NCBI RefSeq assembly: GCF_050003625.1
Contig: NC_134400.1
Location: 49,465,096-49,529,095, forward strand
Source of the DNA: Haematobia irritans
Taxonomy: Eukaryota > Arthropoda > Insecta > Diptera > Muscidae
Length of the DNA: 64,000 nucleotides
Direction: 5' to 3'
This document shows, piece after piece, positions 45,204 through 58,027 of the stretch (positions are counted from its first letter, which is position 1; the number at the start of each line of letters is the position of its first letter). Under the pieces are notes generated by a model. The model saw only the letters and a program-made list of their open reading frames with translations. It ran no database searches and was not told where the DNA came from. A program made the translations under genes and the position numbers.

Positions 45204-45782
45204 CACTGAAAAAAAAGCATGCCCGGTTCCAAAGATTTTGTCTTTACTTTGAAAATGTTGGTATTGATTCCGAGCCAAAGAAGCGGAAACTACAAGTAAG
45301 GATACTTTTAAGACACAATTCTCTTTTAAATTTGGGTTTTGTGTACTTGCTCCTAGGAAGCAAATTTTAATTTTTCGCCTTTATAGCTTTTTTCTCCTTT
45401 AAAAACGAGTTAACGACAACTTTATTTTCCAAATTAAGACTCGACTTCTAGTAGAAATTATGGTATGTTTCAATTAAAAAATTCTTTAAATTAAAGTGTT
45501 GGAAAACATGTCCTATATTTGAACAAGATATTTGTTGTCAAGATGCAAAAAGACAACAAATTTAAAGACAATTTCATTAAATTTAAAGAATTTTTCTGAA
45601 TTATTAAAGTCAAATTGACCTTAGCCCAAACATTTTTTCTTTCATGTTATGATACCCATTTTTAAGTAAAATCACTTAATTATAAGGAAAATACGACTTC
45701 ATTGAAAAGTTGATAAGCAAAATTTGCATTCGTGTTTTAAAGACATGAAATCTTTGATCTCACGACAATATTTTTTTCAGTG
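45204..45782 (-). mobile_element. MITE-3 copy
   Basis: It runs from CACTGAAAAAAAAGCATG to ACAATATTTTTTTCAGTG, 579 bp. It shares GGTATTGATTCCGAGCCAAA, CTCCTAGGAAGCAAATTT and CAAGATGCAAAAAGACAAC with 40891-41751, and the CGTGAG end block with 25311. Confidence 0.8.
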
Positions 45783-47331
45783 CTTAGGAAGGGGACATAC
45801 TACACACAGAGGAGGAATATGATCACCTCCTAGAGCAAAAGTTTAATTTTGGATGGATTTTTTCTCGATTACGCAAAAAGGTTGTCTAAAAAACCTTTCT
45901 AAAGATAAATTACTAATATGTCATAGATTTGCACCAAACATCACCAACTCCGGTGAAAAAGTAACATTCCGAAGGTGTATACTTGGACAAATTTGGAAAA
46001 TCAGGCGATTCATATATACGGAAGCTATATCGACCTCTCAACCAATTTGGATGATTCTTTGCAGGTATTGTTAGTATTCTGGAAATTAGATTTTGCCAAC
46101 TTTGAGTAAGATCAGTTAATAAGTATGGGTTTTTTTGAACAAATTTGCGAATATCGGGCAAAACATATATATGGGAGCTAAACCGATTTTTATGTGGGTA
46201 CCGATTTTTATTATTTTTGGTTAGTTTCTGCTAAATTTGAGTACGATCGGTTAATAACTGAAGGCATTATGGTAAAAAATAAGGTTAGTAGGGGCAAATT
46301 TTTGAAAATCGGGTGGTTCATATATATGGGTGCTATATCTAAATCCGATACGATTTGCATGATATTTTACAAGATTGGTGGATATCGTAGAAGGTTAACT
46401 TGTATTAATTTGTTTAAGATCGTTTAATAAATAAGCATTTTATAGCCAAATTTGGGAGCTATATATGTAATTTTATTCGATTTTTTCGAACATAATAACG
46501 TTCCTTCCTGCCCCAAAAAAAATTTCATCACAATCGGTTAATAAATACGACCGGAATCCTGTGAACACCAAATACATGGACGAACGGACACTACACAAAA
46601 TCGGTTTTATAAGTCGGTATTCAGTTTATCCTATTAACAAAAAAAAACTTGTTCGGTTTTTTATTTAGCTCGAAACCGATTAACCAGTTAAAACCGAAAA
46701 ATGGAAACTAGTGAAAATGAGTTTTAAACGACCATTTTATTAAAAAAAAAAAAAAAGGATTAACAATTTATTGTAATTAATCGAGCTTTGAAAACACAAA
46801 CTAAGGATATATTCTTGCTGTATTTCCAGTGTGATAACAAAAAAAAAAAAAAAATGCCGTAAAGGCGCTCCCTTTCCAAGTGATATTTGCGTTTATTTTA
46901 TATGCAAATACTCGTTTACTGATGATTGTTGTTAGAATATACGTCTTCAGCGCATTGTATATAACGAAAAATATACTTTTATGAAGAGTGAACATTTTTG
47001 ACAAACGATTTGTTTTTAAAACCAGTTCTTATAAATTTGGGTTTATTAGGGTCAATGAAAAGGACTTTCGTTTGATTAAGATAACATATGACAAAATAGA
47101 TTAAGATTTCATTGAAATATAGAAAACCGGTTAACCGATGGTCAAAACCCGGTTTTCGCGGTTAACCGAAAATGCCAATGTTTTCACTTTCCGTTCTTGG
47201 TTTGTGTAATTGAAACCGATTAACCGGTTAACCGGAGTTTACTTTTGAACACCCTAGCTAATCGACTCAGGAGGTGACTCTGAGTCGTTCGGTATATATT
47301 TACGGTGGGCCACTACGTGGTTAAGGGTATA
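45783..47331 (+). mobile_element. Rep153-like element, family E (divergent)
   Basis: The unit cores CATATATACGGAAGCTATATC (46011), CATATATATGGGAGCTA (46163) and CATATATATGGGTGCTATATC (46319) are spaced 153 and 155 bp. It ends GTGGGCCACTACGTGGTTAAGGG and TATAAAAA at 47331. The 5' end is not recognised. About 46600-47240 is interrupted by a GGTTAACCGGTTAA-rich stretch ending AACACCCTAG, probably a decayed hAT element. Confidence 0.6.
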
Positions 47332-47814
47332 AAAATGAAGCACAGTGGTATTAAAAATGTTTAAATTTGAGAAGAATAATTCGTGTATGTAATTTGCAGA
47401 AGAAGTTAGCACATGAGACTTGAAATGAATCATGCGAAATGAAACATGTGTACATATATCCCGGTTTTTTGTGTAAATTGGTGTCTCGTATTTTCCTTCC
47501 AATAACTTTTAATACATATTCCTTAATTCCAAATAAATTCGGATAGAAAATTTTATTAATGTGGAGAATAATCAATTTGGGCGAAAACCCAGCCTGCATT
47601 GATATCAGGTCAACATTAACACAAGTACATATATGCATCCAAAAGTTCGGGCCGAATAATAATGTACCACCATGGATTGCGTAAAAAACTCTACTAAAGA
47701 CTGTCTTATACAAGCGAATTATTTGGGTTGTGGTACACTGACAAAAATATTTTCGTGAGGCCAAAGCTTTTATGTACTTAAAATACGAATGCGAATTTTG
47801 CTTACACCCTCAAA
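47332..47814 (+). mobile_element. Family A 5' scrap and MITE-3 scrap
   Basis: About 47617-47735 is a degraded family A 5' end (GTTCGGGCCGAATAATAATG, ACCACCATGGATTGCG). About 47738-47812 is the CGTGAGG end block of MITE-3. The stretch 47332-47616 is not recognised. Confidence 0.5.
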
Positions 47815-48545
<731 letters not shown>

Positions 48546-48641
48546 ACAATTATCGTTATAAGTTACATTTATATAGCATAGTTTGCAGCGACCACGAGCC
48601 CATGCAAACATAACATTATTTAACAGAAACATACATTTGTT

Positions 48642-48718
48642 GGCCACGTGGAGCTGTGGTTAGCATGTCTGCCATGCATGCAAAGGGTCGTGGGTTCAAT
48701 CCCTGCTCCGACCGAATA
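48642..48718 (+). mobile_element. SINE tRNA-like head fragment
   Basis: It contains GAGCTGTGGTTAGCATGTC and GTCGTGGGTTCAATCCCTG, matching the tRNA-derived head of the SINEs at 33916 and 35826 with A-box-like and B-box sequences. There is no body. Confidence 0.65.
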
Positions 48719-49641
48719 CAATTTTTATACCCTCCATCATAGGATGGGGGTATATTAACTTTGTCATTCCGTTTGTAACACATCGAAATATGCTCTAAGA
48801 CCCCATAGAGTATATATATTCTGGGTCGTGGTGAAATTCTGAGTCGATCTAAGCATGTCCGTCCGTCCGTCCGTCTGTTGAAATCACTCTAACTTCCGAA
48901 CGAAACAAGCTATCGACTTGAAACTTGGCACAAGTAGATGTTATCGATGTAGGTCGGATGGTATTGAAAATGGGCCATATCGGTCCACTTTTACGTATAG
49001 CCCCCATATAAAGGGACCCTCAGATTTGGCTTGTGGAGCCTCTAACAGAAGCATATTTCATCTGAAATTTGGTACATGGTGTTGGTATATTGTCTCTAAC
49101 AACCATGCAAAAATTGGTCCACATTGGTCCATAATTATATATAGCCCCCATATAAACCGATCCCCAGATTTGGCTTGCGAAGCCTCATAGTGAAGCAAAT
49201 TGCATCCGATCCGGCTGAAATTTTGTACATGGTGTTGGTATATGGTCTCTAACAACCGTGCAAAAATTGGTCCTCATCGGTCCATAATTATATATAGCGC
49301 CCATATAAACCGATCCCCAGATTTGGGTTCCGGAGCCTCAAAGAGAAGCAAATTTCATCCGATCCGCCTGAAATTTGGTACATGATATTGGTATTTGGTC
49401 TCTAACAACCATGCAAAAATTGGTCCACATCGCTTCATAATTATATATAGCCCCCATATAAACCGATCCCCAGATTTGGCTTGCGAAGTCTCCAAGAGAA
49501 GCAAATTTCACCCATTCCGGTTGTAATTTGGAACATGGTGTTAGTATATGATCTTTAACAAGCATGCCAGAATTGGTCCATATCGGTCCATAATTATATA
49601 TATCCCCCATATAAAACTTTCTCCAGATTTGACCTCCGGAG

Positions 49642-50212
49642 CAGGGTTGGCCTGTCACAAACTGTGACTTTTGCGACATACATTTGCGGCGGTATAATAC
49701 GTATGTCGCAAAAGTCGTAAACCTACTGTAGAAAACCAAATTTTGAATAGAAGAAATCCTGAACATTTTTTAATTTAGTTTGACAGCATTCGCTGTGAGT
49801 TTCTGCAGAAATTTGTGAAAGTTTTCCCATGGTCAAGCCTATTTTCTTAGGTGGTATCGAAATTCCCGTTGGTGAGTGTGCAAAATACCTTGGGGTTATA
49901 TTGGACAGGAGACTGCACTTAAAGCTAAGAAAGGACGAGAAAATCCACGGTTACCCTGTACTCGTGCAAAAGGCAATAGGGAACTGGGGGACTAAACCGA
50001 AAATTGTGAACATTCCTAAGAATTGAAACCTCTTCGCACATACCATCGTCTTGGATATCATCGTATTCGCTGCCTAGCTGACGCGACTAAAGTATTTTCA
50101 GTTTGCGACTTTTGTTACTTTTTCTACATTTACGACGCGTATGTGACGTTTACGACGTTTACAACTTTGCGACAGTCGCAAACCTAAAAAAGTTTGATAC
50201 AGACCATCTCTG
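49642..50212. mobile_element. hAT-like element carrying a LINE fragment
   Basis: The ends CAGGGTTGGCCTGTC and, on the other strand, CAGAGATGGTCTGTA are imperfect inverted repeats. The 8-bp duplication CTCCGGAG is exact at 49634-49641 and 50213-50220. Near both ends are GCGACTTTTGCGAC / TTTGCGACAGTCGC motifs. The middle (49795-50050) is LINE-derived. Confidence 0.88.
49829..50026 (+). pseudogene. LINE ORF2 fragment inside the hAT-like element
   Basis: The peptide with LGGIEIPVGECAKYLGVILD and KAIGNWGTKPKIV aligns with the segment just after the YADD motif of the LINE at 1-2390. It differs by several substitutions and a short loss. It covers only about 65 residues and has no function on its own. 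Confidence 0.85.
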
Positions 50213-50379
50213 CTCCGGAGCCTCTTGGAGGAGCAAAATTCATCCGATCCGGTTCAAATTAGGAACGTGGTGTTAGTATATGGTCGCTAACAACCATACC
50301 AAAATTGGTCCAATCACACAAAAATTGGTCCATATCGGTTCATAATCATGGTTGCCACTAGAGCCAAAAATAGTCTACC

Positions 50380-50725
50380 AAAATTTTATTTCTAAGAAAA
50401 TTTGGTCAAAATTTTATTTCTATAGAAAATTTTGTCAAAATTTTATTTCTATAGAAAATTTTGTTAAAATTTTATTCGGTTCATAACAAAATATTCATCA
50501 TTGTCAAAATTTTACTTCTATAGAAAATTTTGTTCAAATTTTATTCGGTTCATAATCATGGTTGCCACTCGAGCCAAAAATAATCTACCAAGATTTTATT
50601 TCTATAGAAAATTTTGTCAAAGTTTATTTCTATAGAAAATTTTGTGAAAATTTTATTTCTATAGAAAATTTTGTTAAAATTTTATTCCTGTAGAAAATTT
50701 TGTCAAAATTTTATGTCTACTTTGT
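50380..50725 (-). repeat. 30-bp minisatellite array
   Basis: About ten TTTCTATAGAAA units, interrupted twice by the GGTTCATAAYAAAATATTCATC / ATGGTTGCCACTCGAGCC block that also lies near 5890-6150. Confidence 0.9.
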
Positions 50726-50962
50726 CAAACTGAATTATATACGTATTGGATCGATCTTCTTTGATTTAATATATACCACGTATGGACTGACATACAATTT
50801 AGAAGATGGTGTTAGGAGGTTTTAAGATACCTTGCCATCGGCAAGCGTAACCGCAACTTAAGTAATTCGATTGTGGATGGCAGTGTTTAGAAGAAGTTTC
50901 TACGCAATCCATGATGGAGGGTACATAAGCTTCGGCCTGGCCGAACTTACGGCCGTATATAA

Positions 50963-51642
50963 TTTTTTTTTTATTTTTTTAATTTACACATTTATATTCA
51001 TACTATATCAAATTTTTATAATGAAACTTCGAAATGTGGATTATTAAAGATTTACAGTCAGAAACAGTGCTTGATATAAACAAAATGGAATGAGCTTTTG
51101 GATAATATATTATTTTTTTTATTGCAAAAACAACAATTTTGTAACAAAAAACTGTTTGAAATTTTGTATGGAATTCAAAAACTCTAACAAAAGAAGAACG
51201 TGGAGTCGAGTATAAACATACATAAATAATTTTAGAATATATACCTAAATTTATTTAGGTGTGAACAGTTTTTTACCAGCATTTAACATTGCACTTAAAT
51301 GCATTTTAAACTTATGATGTTTTATACTTAATTTAATTTTTACCTGTAAGGCCGGCCGGTTTTGCCTTTTTACTTTTCTTTAATAATTAATTTTAAAGAA
51401 AATAAACTTTTTCAATTGTTTTAGCTGCAAAACTCGAACTTAATGCTCGTCAACTCCTATTGGACTACTTATTAATAAAGAGGAACTACACTTTGTTTTT
51501 ATACATTTTACAGTTTAATTTTTCACTATTTCCTCATTTTTTCATTTTACTGTCCCAACTCTAAAAAAGTATGGTGCCCTTTCGTTATTTTTATGAAGAT
51601 CCCTTTGTAATTTTGTATATTTTCCACCGTTTTTTTCTTTAT
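50963..51642. other. Low-copy AT-rich DNA
   Basis: No match to window repeats and no domain. GGCCGGCCGG near 51352 is a short GC-rich palindrome of unknown meaning. Confidence 0.35.
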
Positions 51643-53297
51643 ACCCTCCACCATAGGATGGGGGGTATACTAACTTTGTCATTCCGTTTGTAACACATCG
51701 AAATATTGCTCTAAGACCCCATAAAGTATATATATTCTGGGTCGTGGTGAAATTCTGAGTCGATCTGAGTTTGTCCGTCCGTCTGTTGAAATCACGCTAA
51801 CTTCCGAACGAAACAAGCTATCGACTTGAAACTTGGCACAAGTAGTTGTTATTGATGTAGGTCGGACGGTATTGCAAATGGGCCATATCGGTCCACTTTT
51901 ACGTATAGCCCCCATATAAAGGGACCCTCAGATTTGGCTTGTGGAACCTATAAGAGAAGCACATTTCATCCGATCCGGCTGAAATTTGGTACATGGTGTT
52001 GGTATATGGTCTCTAACACTCACGCAAAAATTGGTCCATATCGGTCAATAATTATATATAGCCCCCATATAAACCGATCCCCCGATTTGGCTTGTTGAGC
52101 CTCAAAGAGAAGCAAATTTCATCCGATCCGGCTGAAATTTGGCACATGGTGTTGGTATATGGTCCTTAACATCCTTGCAAAAATTGGTTCACATCGGTCA
52201 ATAATTATATATAGCCCCCATATAAACCGATCCCCCGATTTGGCTTGTTGAGCCTCAAAGAGAAGCACATTTCATCCGATCCGGCTGAAATTTGGTACAT
52301 GGTGTTGGTATATGGTCTCTAACACTCACGCAAAAATTGGTCCATATCGGTCAATAATTATATATAGCCCCCATATAAACCAATCCCCAGATTTGGCTTG
52401 CGAAGCCTCAAAGAGAAGCAAATTTCGTCCGATACGGCTGAAATTTGGTACATGGTATGGTCTCTAACAACCATGCAAAAATTGGTCCATATCGGTCCAT
52501 AATTATATATAGCCCTATATAAACCGATCCCCAGATTTGAACTCCGGAGCCTCTTAGAGGAGCAAAATTCATCCGATCCGGTTGAATTTTGGTACATGGT
52601 ATTAGTATATAGTCTCTAACAACCATTCAAAAATTTGTCCATATTAGTCCATAATTATATATAGCCCCCATATAAACCTGATTTGAACTCCGGAGCCTCT
52701 TGGAGGAGCAAAATTCATCCGATCCGGTTCAAATTTGCAACGTGGTGTTAGAATCAGGGCTGTGGAGTCGGAGTCGGAGTCGGAGTCTTGGAGTCGGAGT
52801 CTGAAGATTTTGCTGGAGTCGGAGTCGGAGTCGTAAAAATTTTGCTCGACTCCGACTCCGGCTAAACCAAATTTTTTAAAACACTTCACATATTTGTAAC
52901 TAAGCAAGTTTTTACGCAAATTAGTTTCCATTGCGTTATTCATTCGATCAATGTACAGCATGATTGTAAATGAAAATCAACTTCCAATTACGGCTATCTT
53001 TTTATGTTTCCCAGAATGTTTGACTAGCAGATGGGCTGGATCGATCCATTTTAATGCCCATATCAATTTATTTGAAATGTTTCGAACAATCGATATTATT
53101 TTTATTTTATTTTAAGGCAATATACATATGTGGAATATTGGCAGAAAATTTTTTCAAACTTGTTTTTATAGAAAATTTTGTCAAAATGTTATTTCTATAA
53201 AAAGTTTTGTCAAAATTTTATTTCTATAGCAAATTTTGTCAAAATTTTAATTCTATAAAAATTTTATTCAAAATTTTATTACTATAGAAATATTTTT

Positions 53298-54692
53298 ATA
53301 CCCTGCTCCACACTGTGGAACAGGGTATTATAAGTTAGTGCATATGTTTGCAACACCCAGAAGGAGACGAGATAGATACATGGTGTCTTTGGCAAAAATG
53401 CTCAGGGTGGGCTCTTGAGCCGATATAGCGATGTCCGTCTGTCCGTCTGTCCGTGAACACATTTTTGTAATCAAAGTCTAGGTCGCAGTTTTAGTCCAAT
53501 CGACTTCAAATTTGGTACAAGTATGTGTTTTGGCTCAGAATAGATCCCTATTGATTTTGGAAGAAATTGGTTCAGATTTAGATATAGCTCCCATATATAT
53601 ATTTCGACCGATATGGACTTATATGGCCCCAGAAGCCAGAGTTTTACCCTTATTTGCTTAAAATTTTGCACAAGAAGAACAATTAGTACTATAGTCAAGT
53701 GTGCCAAATTTTATTGAAATCGGTTCAGATTTAGATATAGCTCCCATATATATCTTTCGCCCGATATGGACTAATACGGTCCCAGAAGCCAGAGTTTTAC
53801 CCCACTTTGGTTGAAATTTTGCACAGGGTTGAAATTTTGGTTGAAATTTTATAGCTATGCATGCCAAATTTGGTTGAAATCGGTTCAGATTTAGATATAG
53901 CTCCCATATATAGCTTTCGCCCGATTTACACTCATATAACCACAGAGGCCAATTTTTTGCTCCGATTTAGTTGAAATTTTGCACAGGGAGTAGAACTAGC
54001 ATTGTAGCTATGCGTGCCAAATTTGGTTGAAATCGGTTCAGATTTAGATATAGCTCCAATATATAGCTTTCGGCCGATTTACACTCATATGACCACAGAG
54101 GCCAATTTTTCACTCCGATTTAGTTGAAATTTTGCACAGGGAGAAGAATTAGCATTGTAGCTATGTGTGCCAAATTTGGTTGAAATCGGTTCAGATTTAG
54201 ATATATCTCCCATATATAGCTTTCGCCCGATTTACACTCATATGACCACAGAGGCCAATTTTTAACTCCGATTTAGTTGAAATTTTGCACAGGGAGTAGA
54301 ATTAGCATTGTAGCTATGCGTGCCAAAATTGGTTGACATCGGTTCAGATTTAGATATAGCTTCCATATATATGTTTTTCTGATTTCGACAAAAATGGTCA
54401 AAATACCAACATTTTCCTTGTTCAATCGCCACTGCTTAGTCGAAAAGTTGTAAAAATGACTCTAATTTTCCTAAACTTCTAATACATATATATCGAGCGA
54501 TAAATCATAAATAAACTATTGCGAAGTTTCCTTAAAATTTTAGACTTTCCTTACTTGTTAAATGTATGTATTTGGGACAAACCTTTATATATAGCCCCCA
54601 ACACATTTGACGGATGTGATATGGTATCGAAAATTTAGATCAACAAAGTGGTGCAGGGTCGGCCCCGCCCGACTTTAGACTTTCCTTACTTG
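53298..54692 (-). mobile_element. Rep153 family D element
   Basis: Reverse orientation. The 3' hairpin ATACCCTGCTCCACACTGTGG is at 53298 and the GTCCGTCTGTCC tract at 53431. The cores CTCCCATATATA at 53591, 53744, 53904, 54057 and 54210 have spacings of 153, 160, 153 and 153. The 5' end is GTGGTGCAGGGTCGGCC with CCGCCCGACT and ACTTG at 54692. The CCCTGC signature at both ends separates it from family C. Confidence 0.88.
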
Positions 54693-54699
54693 TTTTCTA

Positions 54700-55690
54700 T
54701 AGAAAATTTAGTCCAAATTTTATTTCTATAGAAAATTTAGTCCAAATTTTATTTCTATAGAAAATTTAGTCAAAATTTTATTTCTATAGAAAATTGAGTC
54801 AAAATTTAGTTTCTATAGAATATTTTGCAAAATTTGTTACACAAATTTTTTTTTAAAATTTCATTTCTGTTGATAATTTTATTTCTATAAAAATTTAAGT
54901 CAAAATTGTATTTCTATAGAAAATTTTGCCAAAATTTTATAGTAATAGATTTTTTATTAGAAAATTTGGTCAAAATTTTATTTCTACAGAAAATTTGGTC
55001 AACATTTTATTTCTATAGGAAATTTTGTCAAAATTTTATTTCTATAGAAAATTTAGTCAAAATTTTGTTTCTGTAGAATATTTTGCAGAATTTTATTTAC
55101 TACACAAAAATTTTTCTAAAATTGTATTTTTATTGATAATTTTTTCAAAATTTTATTTCTATAAGAAAAAATTGTCAAATTTTATTTCTATAGCAAATTT
55201 TCTCAATTTTTTTCTTACTGATGCTCACAGATACTCACTGCTATAAAAATGTATTCAAAATTTTATTAATATAGAAATATTTTTTTCTACATAAAATTTA
55301 GTCAACATTTTACTTCTATAGAAAATTTAGTCAAAATGTTGTTTATATAGAATATTTTGCAAAATTTTATTTCTATAGAAAATTTTGCAAAATTTTGTTT
55401 GCTACACAATTTTTTTAAATTGTATTTCTATTGATAATTTTTTCAAACTTTTTTTTCTATAAAAAATTTTGCCAAATTCTATTTCTACAAAAATTTTATT
55501 CAAAATTGTATTTCTATATATTTGGTCAAAATTTGATTTCTATAGAAAATGTTGCCAAAATTTTATTTCTATAGAAAATTTAGTCAAAATTTTGTTACTG
55601 TAGAAAATTTTCCAAAATTTTATTTCTATATACAATTTTGCAAAATTTTATTTACTAGACAAAAATTTTTCCAAAATTGTATTCAGTGAG
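54700..55690 (-). repeat. 1-kb 30-bp minisatellite array
   Basis: About thirty diverged units of the TTTCTATAGAAA repeat with variants (TTTAGTCAAAATTT, TTTTGCAAAATTTT). It starts immediately at the 5' end of the family D element. A smaller piece, 53168-53290, sits on the other side, so D appears to have inserted into a pre-existing array. Confidence 0.88.
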
Positions 55691-56345
55691 CATACAATTT
55701 TGGAAAAATTGCTGCTAAGTCGAAAGCTTGTAGAAATGACTCAAATTTTCAAATTTTTCAATGAATGAATCATAAATGCATTTTTGCGAAATTGTCTAAA
55801 CAATTATAAATATTTTCCAAATATTGCCCGAGTTTTGTAGAAGTCTGATTTGAGATTTTATCAAAATGTAGATCTAAATACAAAGTTGTGCAGAGTATAT
55901 TATAATCGGCCCGCCCGACTTTAGACTTTCCTTGCATTTTTATTTTTCGTTAAAATTGTGTTACGTCCCATAACGGTAGATTTAAATTTTAAGTACATAG
56001 ATTTTGTAGAAGTATATACAATTTTGTTTCAGATTCAAATTCATGCATATGGAAATATAAACCTTTATATAGCTCGCAACAAATTTAAAGGATTTGAAAT
56101 AGTATCAATAATTTTGGTCCACAAATACATATACTGTTGGTATATTCTCATATTATGATGGGTATTTATATCATTATTTTATTTTTTAAACATTGCCATA
56201 AATTTGAAATATAGAATTCAATTAGCATCTAATGTGAAATTAAGATCTTTTTTGGCACACATAAATAAACACGATACTTTATATCGTCCACTTACGGTAC
56301 CCCCACAATAGAACTAAAATTAGTGGTATTAAAATGAGATTTAGT
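55691..56345 (-). mobile_element. Rep153 C/D 5'-end fragments
   Basis: About 55700-55935 carries the C/D 5' end (TATATTATAATCGGCCCGCC, ACTTTAGACTTTCCTTGC). About 55960-56170 carries a second, more decayed one (TTTATATAGCTCGCAACAAAT). No units are present. Confidence 0.5.
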
Positions 56346-57042
56346 TATATTACCCGGAGTCGACTCCGGAGTCGGAGTCGGAGTCGAGCTGATGAAAAAT
56401 GCTGGAGTCGGAGTCGAGCAAAATTGGCTCGACTCCACAGCCCTGGTTAGAATATGGCTGCTAATAACCATGCCAAAATTGGTCCATATCGGTCTATAGT
56501 TATATATAGCCGATCCCCAATCACACAAAAATTGGTCCATATCGGTTCATAATCATGGTTGCCATTAGAGTCAAAAATAATCTAGCAAAATTTTATTTCT
56601 AAAGAAAATTTTGTCAAAATTTTATTCCTATAGAAAATTTTGTCAAATTTTATTTCTATAAAAAATTTTTGCAAAATTTAATTCTATAGAAAATGTAGTC
56701 AAAATTTTAATTCTATAGAGAATGTTGTCAAAATTTAATTCTATAGAGAATATTGTCAAAATTGAAAATTTTTGTCAAAATTGAAAATTTTGTCAAAATG
56801 TTATTTTTATAGAAAATTTTGTTAAAATCGTATTTCTATAGAAAATTTTGTCCAAATTTTACTTCTATAGAAATTGTTGTCAAAATTTTATTTCTATAGA
56901 AAATTTTGTCAAACTTAATTATATACGTGTTTACCCAAGTAATTCGATTGTGGATGACAGTCTTCAGTAGAAGTTTCTACGCAATCTATGATGGAGGGTA
57001 CATAAGCTTCGGCCTGGCCGAACTTACGGCCGTATATACTTC

Positions 57043-57194
57043 TTTTTTTTTTAATTTCATTTGCCTGAATATTTTGACTTACTCCTCGTACGTTCCTATT
57101 TCTTTTAACGAACCAAGAAAACATTGTGCCCATAATGCAAAAATGATAAACAAAACACATGTCCACACATACATAAAATGCTGCTCTCAAGGCG
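57043..57194. other. Short low-copy stretch
   Basis: Nothing recognised. Confidence 0.3.
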
Positions 57195-57514
57195 AAAACA
57201 CATGCTTTTTTTTTCAAATATCTATACTCTTGGTTCCGAATGTCTATTCTCTTTACTCCGAATACTCATTCTAAAATTCAAATTAAATATTATTATTATA
57301 CTTAAGCATATCAAATTTTTTGACTTATCATAAAACCGTTTTCCGAAACAACATACAGCTTGTATTCACAGAAATTAACATATGTGTCCCTAACATTTAG
57401 TGTAAGTTTAGGAACATTACATGTTTCCTATTAAATATATTGTATTTAAAAATTGTGCTCGAAACACATTTTGTTTATATCGAAACATATGAAAAATATA
57501 TTTTTCTAACAGTG
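57195..57514 (+). mobile_element. MITE-1 fragment
   Basis: It matches the 2391-2900 half of MITE-1 in reverse (GGTTCCGAATGTCTATTCTC, AAAAACCGTTTTCCGAAACAA-type block) and ends TTTTTCTAACAGTG, then TA at 57515-57516. The CACCCTC end is missing. Confidence 0.7.
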
Positions 57515-57516
57515 TA

Positions 57517-58027
57517 GCATAAAAAACACATTTCTCTGATTTAAAGTTGTTTTCTGTGTCCAAAAGTCGTTTGATCTTAACATGAAAGAAAATTTCGTTT
57601 TACTATTGTCAACTTGGTTTTATCACTTCTGAAAAAATATTCAAAATTAATGAAATCGTCTTTATATTGTTGAATTTTTATTTCTTGGCTAAAAAGCGAT
57701 TAAAAATAGGAGAAGTTGTTCAACACTTTACTTTAAATATTTTTTACTTGAAACAGAGGATAATTTTTACATGTAGCCGAGTCTGATTTTGGAAATTTAA
57801 ATTGTCCTTAACACGTTTGTAATGAACATTGATCACACATGAAGATAAATGCTGAATAACTTAATGAATTAAAATTTATTTCCTAGAATCAAGTACGCAA
57901 AACTCAAATTTAAATTGTGTCTTAAATGTGTCCTTACTTCAATTCTCCGGATCTTTATCTCGCAATCAATACAAAAATCATTAGTGTACAGCAAAAACAT
58001 TGGAAACGAACATGCTTCTTTTCAGTG
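57517..58027 (-). mobile_element. MITE-3 fragment
   Basis: It shares TTGATCTTAACATGAAAGAAA, TCCTAGAATCAAGTACGCAAA and the end CTTCTTTTCAGTG (followed by TA) with other MITE-3 copies. The other terminus has been lost to MITE-1. Confidence 0.55.

Larger units (their letters stand above)
48727..50962 (-). mobile_element. Rep153 family A element with hAT insertion and 30-bp array
   Basis: Reverse orientation. The 3' hairpin TATACCCTCCATCATAGG is at 48725. The (GTCC)n tract is at 48857 and the units from 49000 to 49640. After the 49642-50212 insertion comes one more unit, then the TTTCTATAGAAA array (about 50380-50725) and the 5' domain ending in CGGCCTGGCCGAA and ACGGCCG at 50936-50955. The array again lies between units and 5' domain. 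Confidence 0.9.
52755..56445. mobile_element. hAT-like element with (GGAGTC)n ends, carrying family D
   Basis: The perfect inverted ends CAGGGCTGTGGAGTCG and CGACTCCACAGCCCTG are flanked by the exact 8-bp duplication GTTAGAAT (52747-52754, 56446-56453). (GGAGTC)n runs sit inside each end. The remainder holds a family D element, long 30-bp arrays and C/D fragments. No transposase remains. Confidence 0.93.
51643..57042 (-). mobile_element. Rep153 family A element, 5.4 kb with nested insertions
   Basis: Reverse orientation. The 3' hairpin TATACCCTCCACCATAGG is at 51641, and the 5' palindrome (CGGCCTGGCCGAA, ACGGCCG) at 57012-57035. Six units fill 51905-52740. A hAT-like element (52755-56445) splits a unit. 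The 30-bp array (about 56580-56920) and a shortened 5' domain follow. Without the insertion it would be about 1.7 kb. Confidence 0.88.

Noticed and set aside
54700..55690. Regular 30-bp repeats that could suggest a CRISPR array
   Set aside because: The units are head to tail with no unique spacers, are AT-rich and palindromic, recur at many places in an insect genome, and no cas gene is present.
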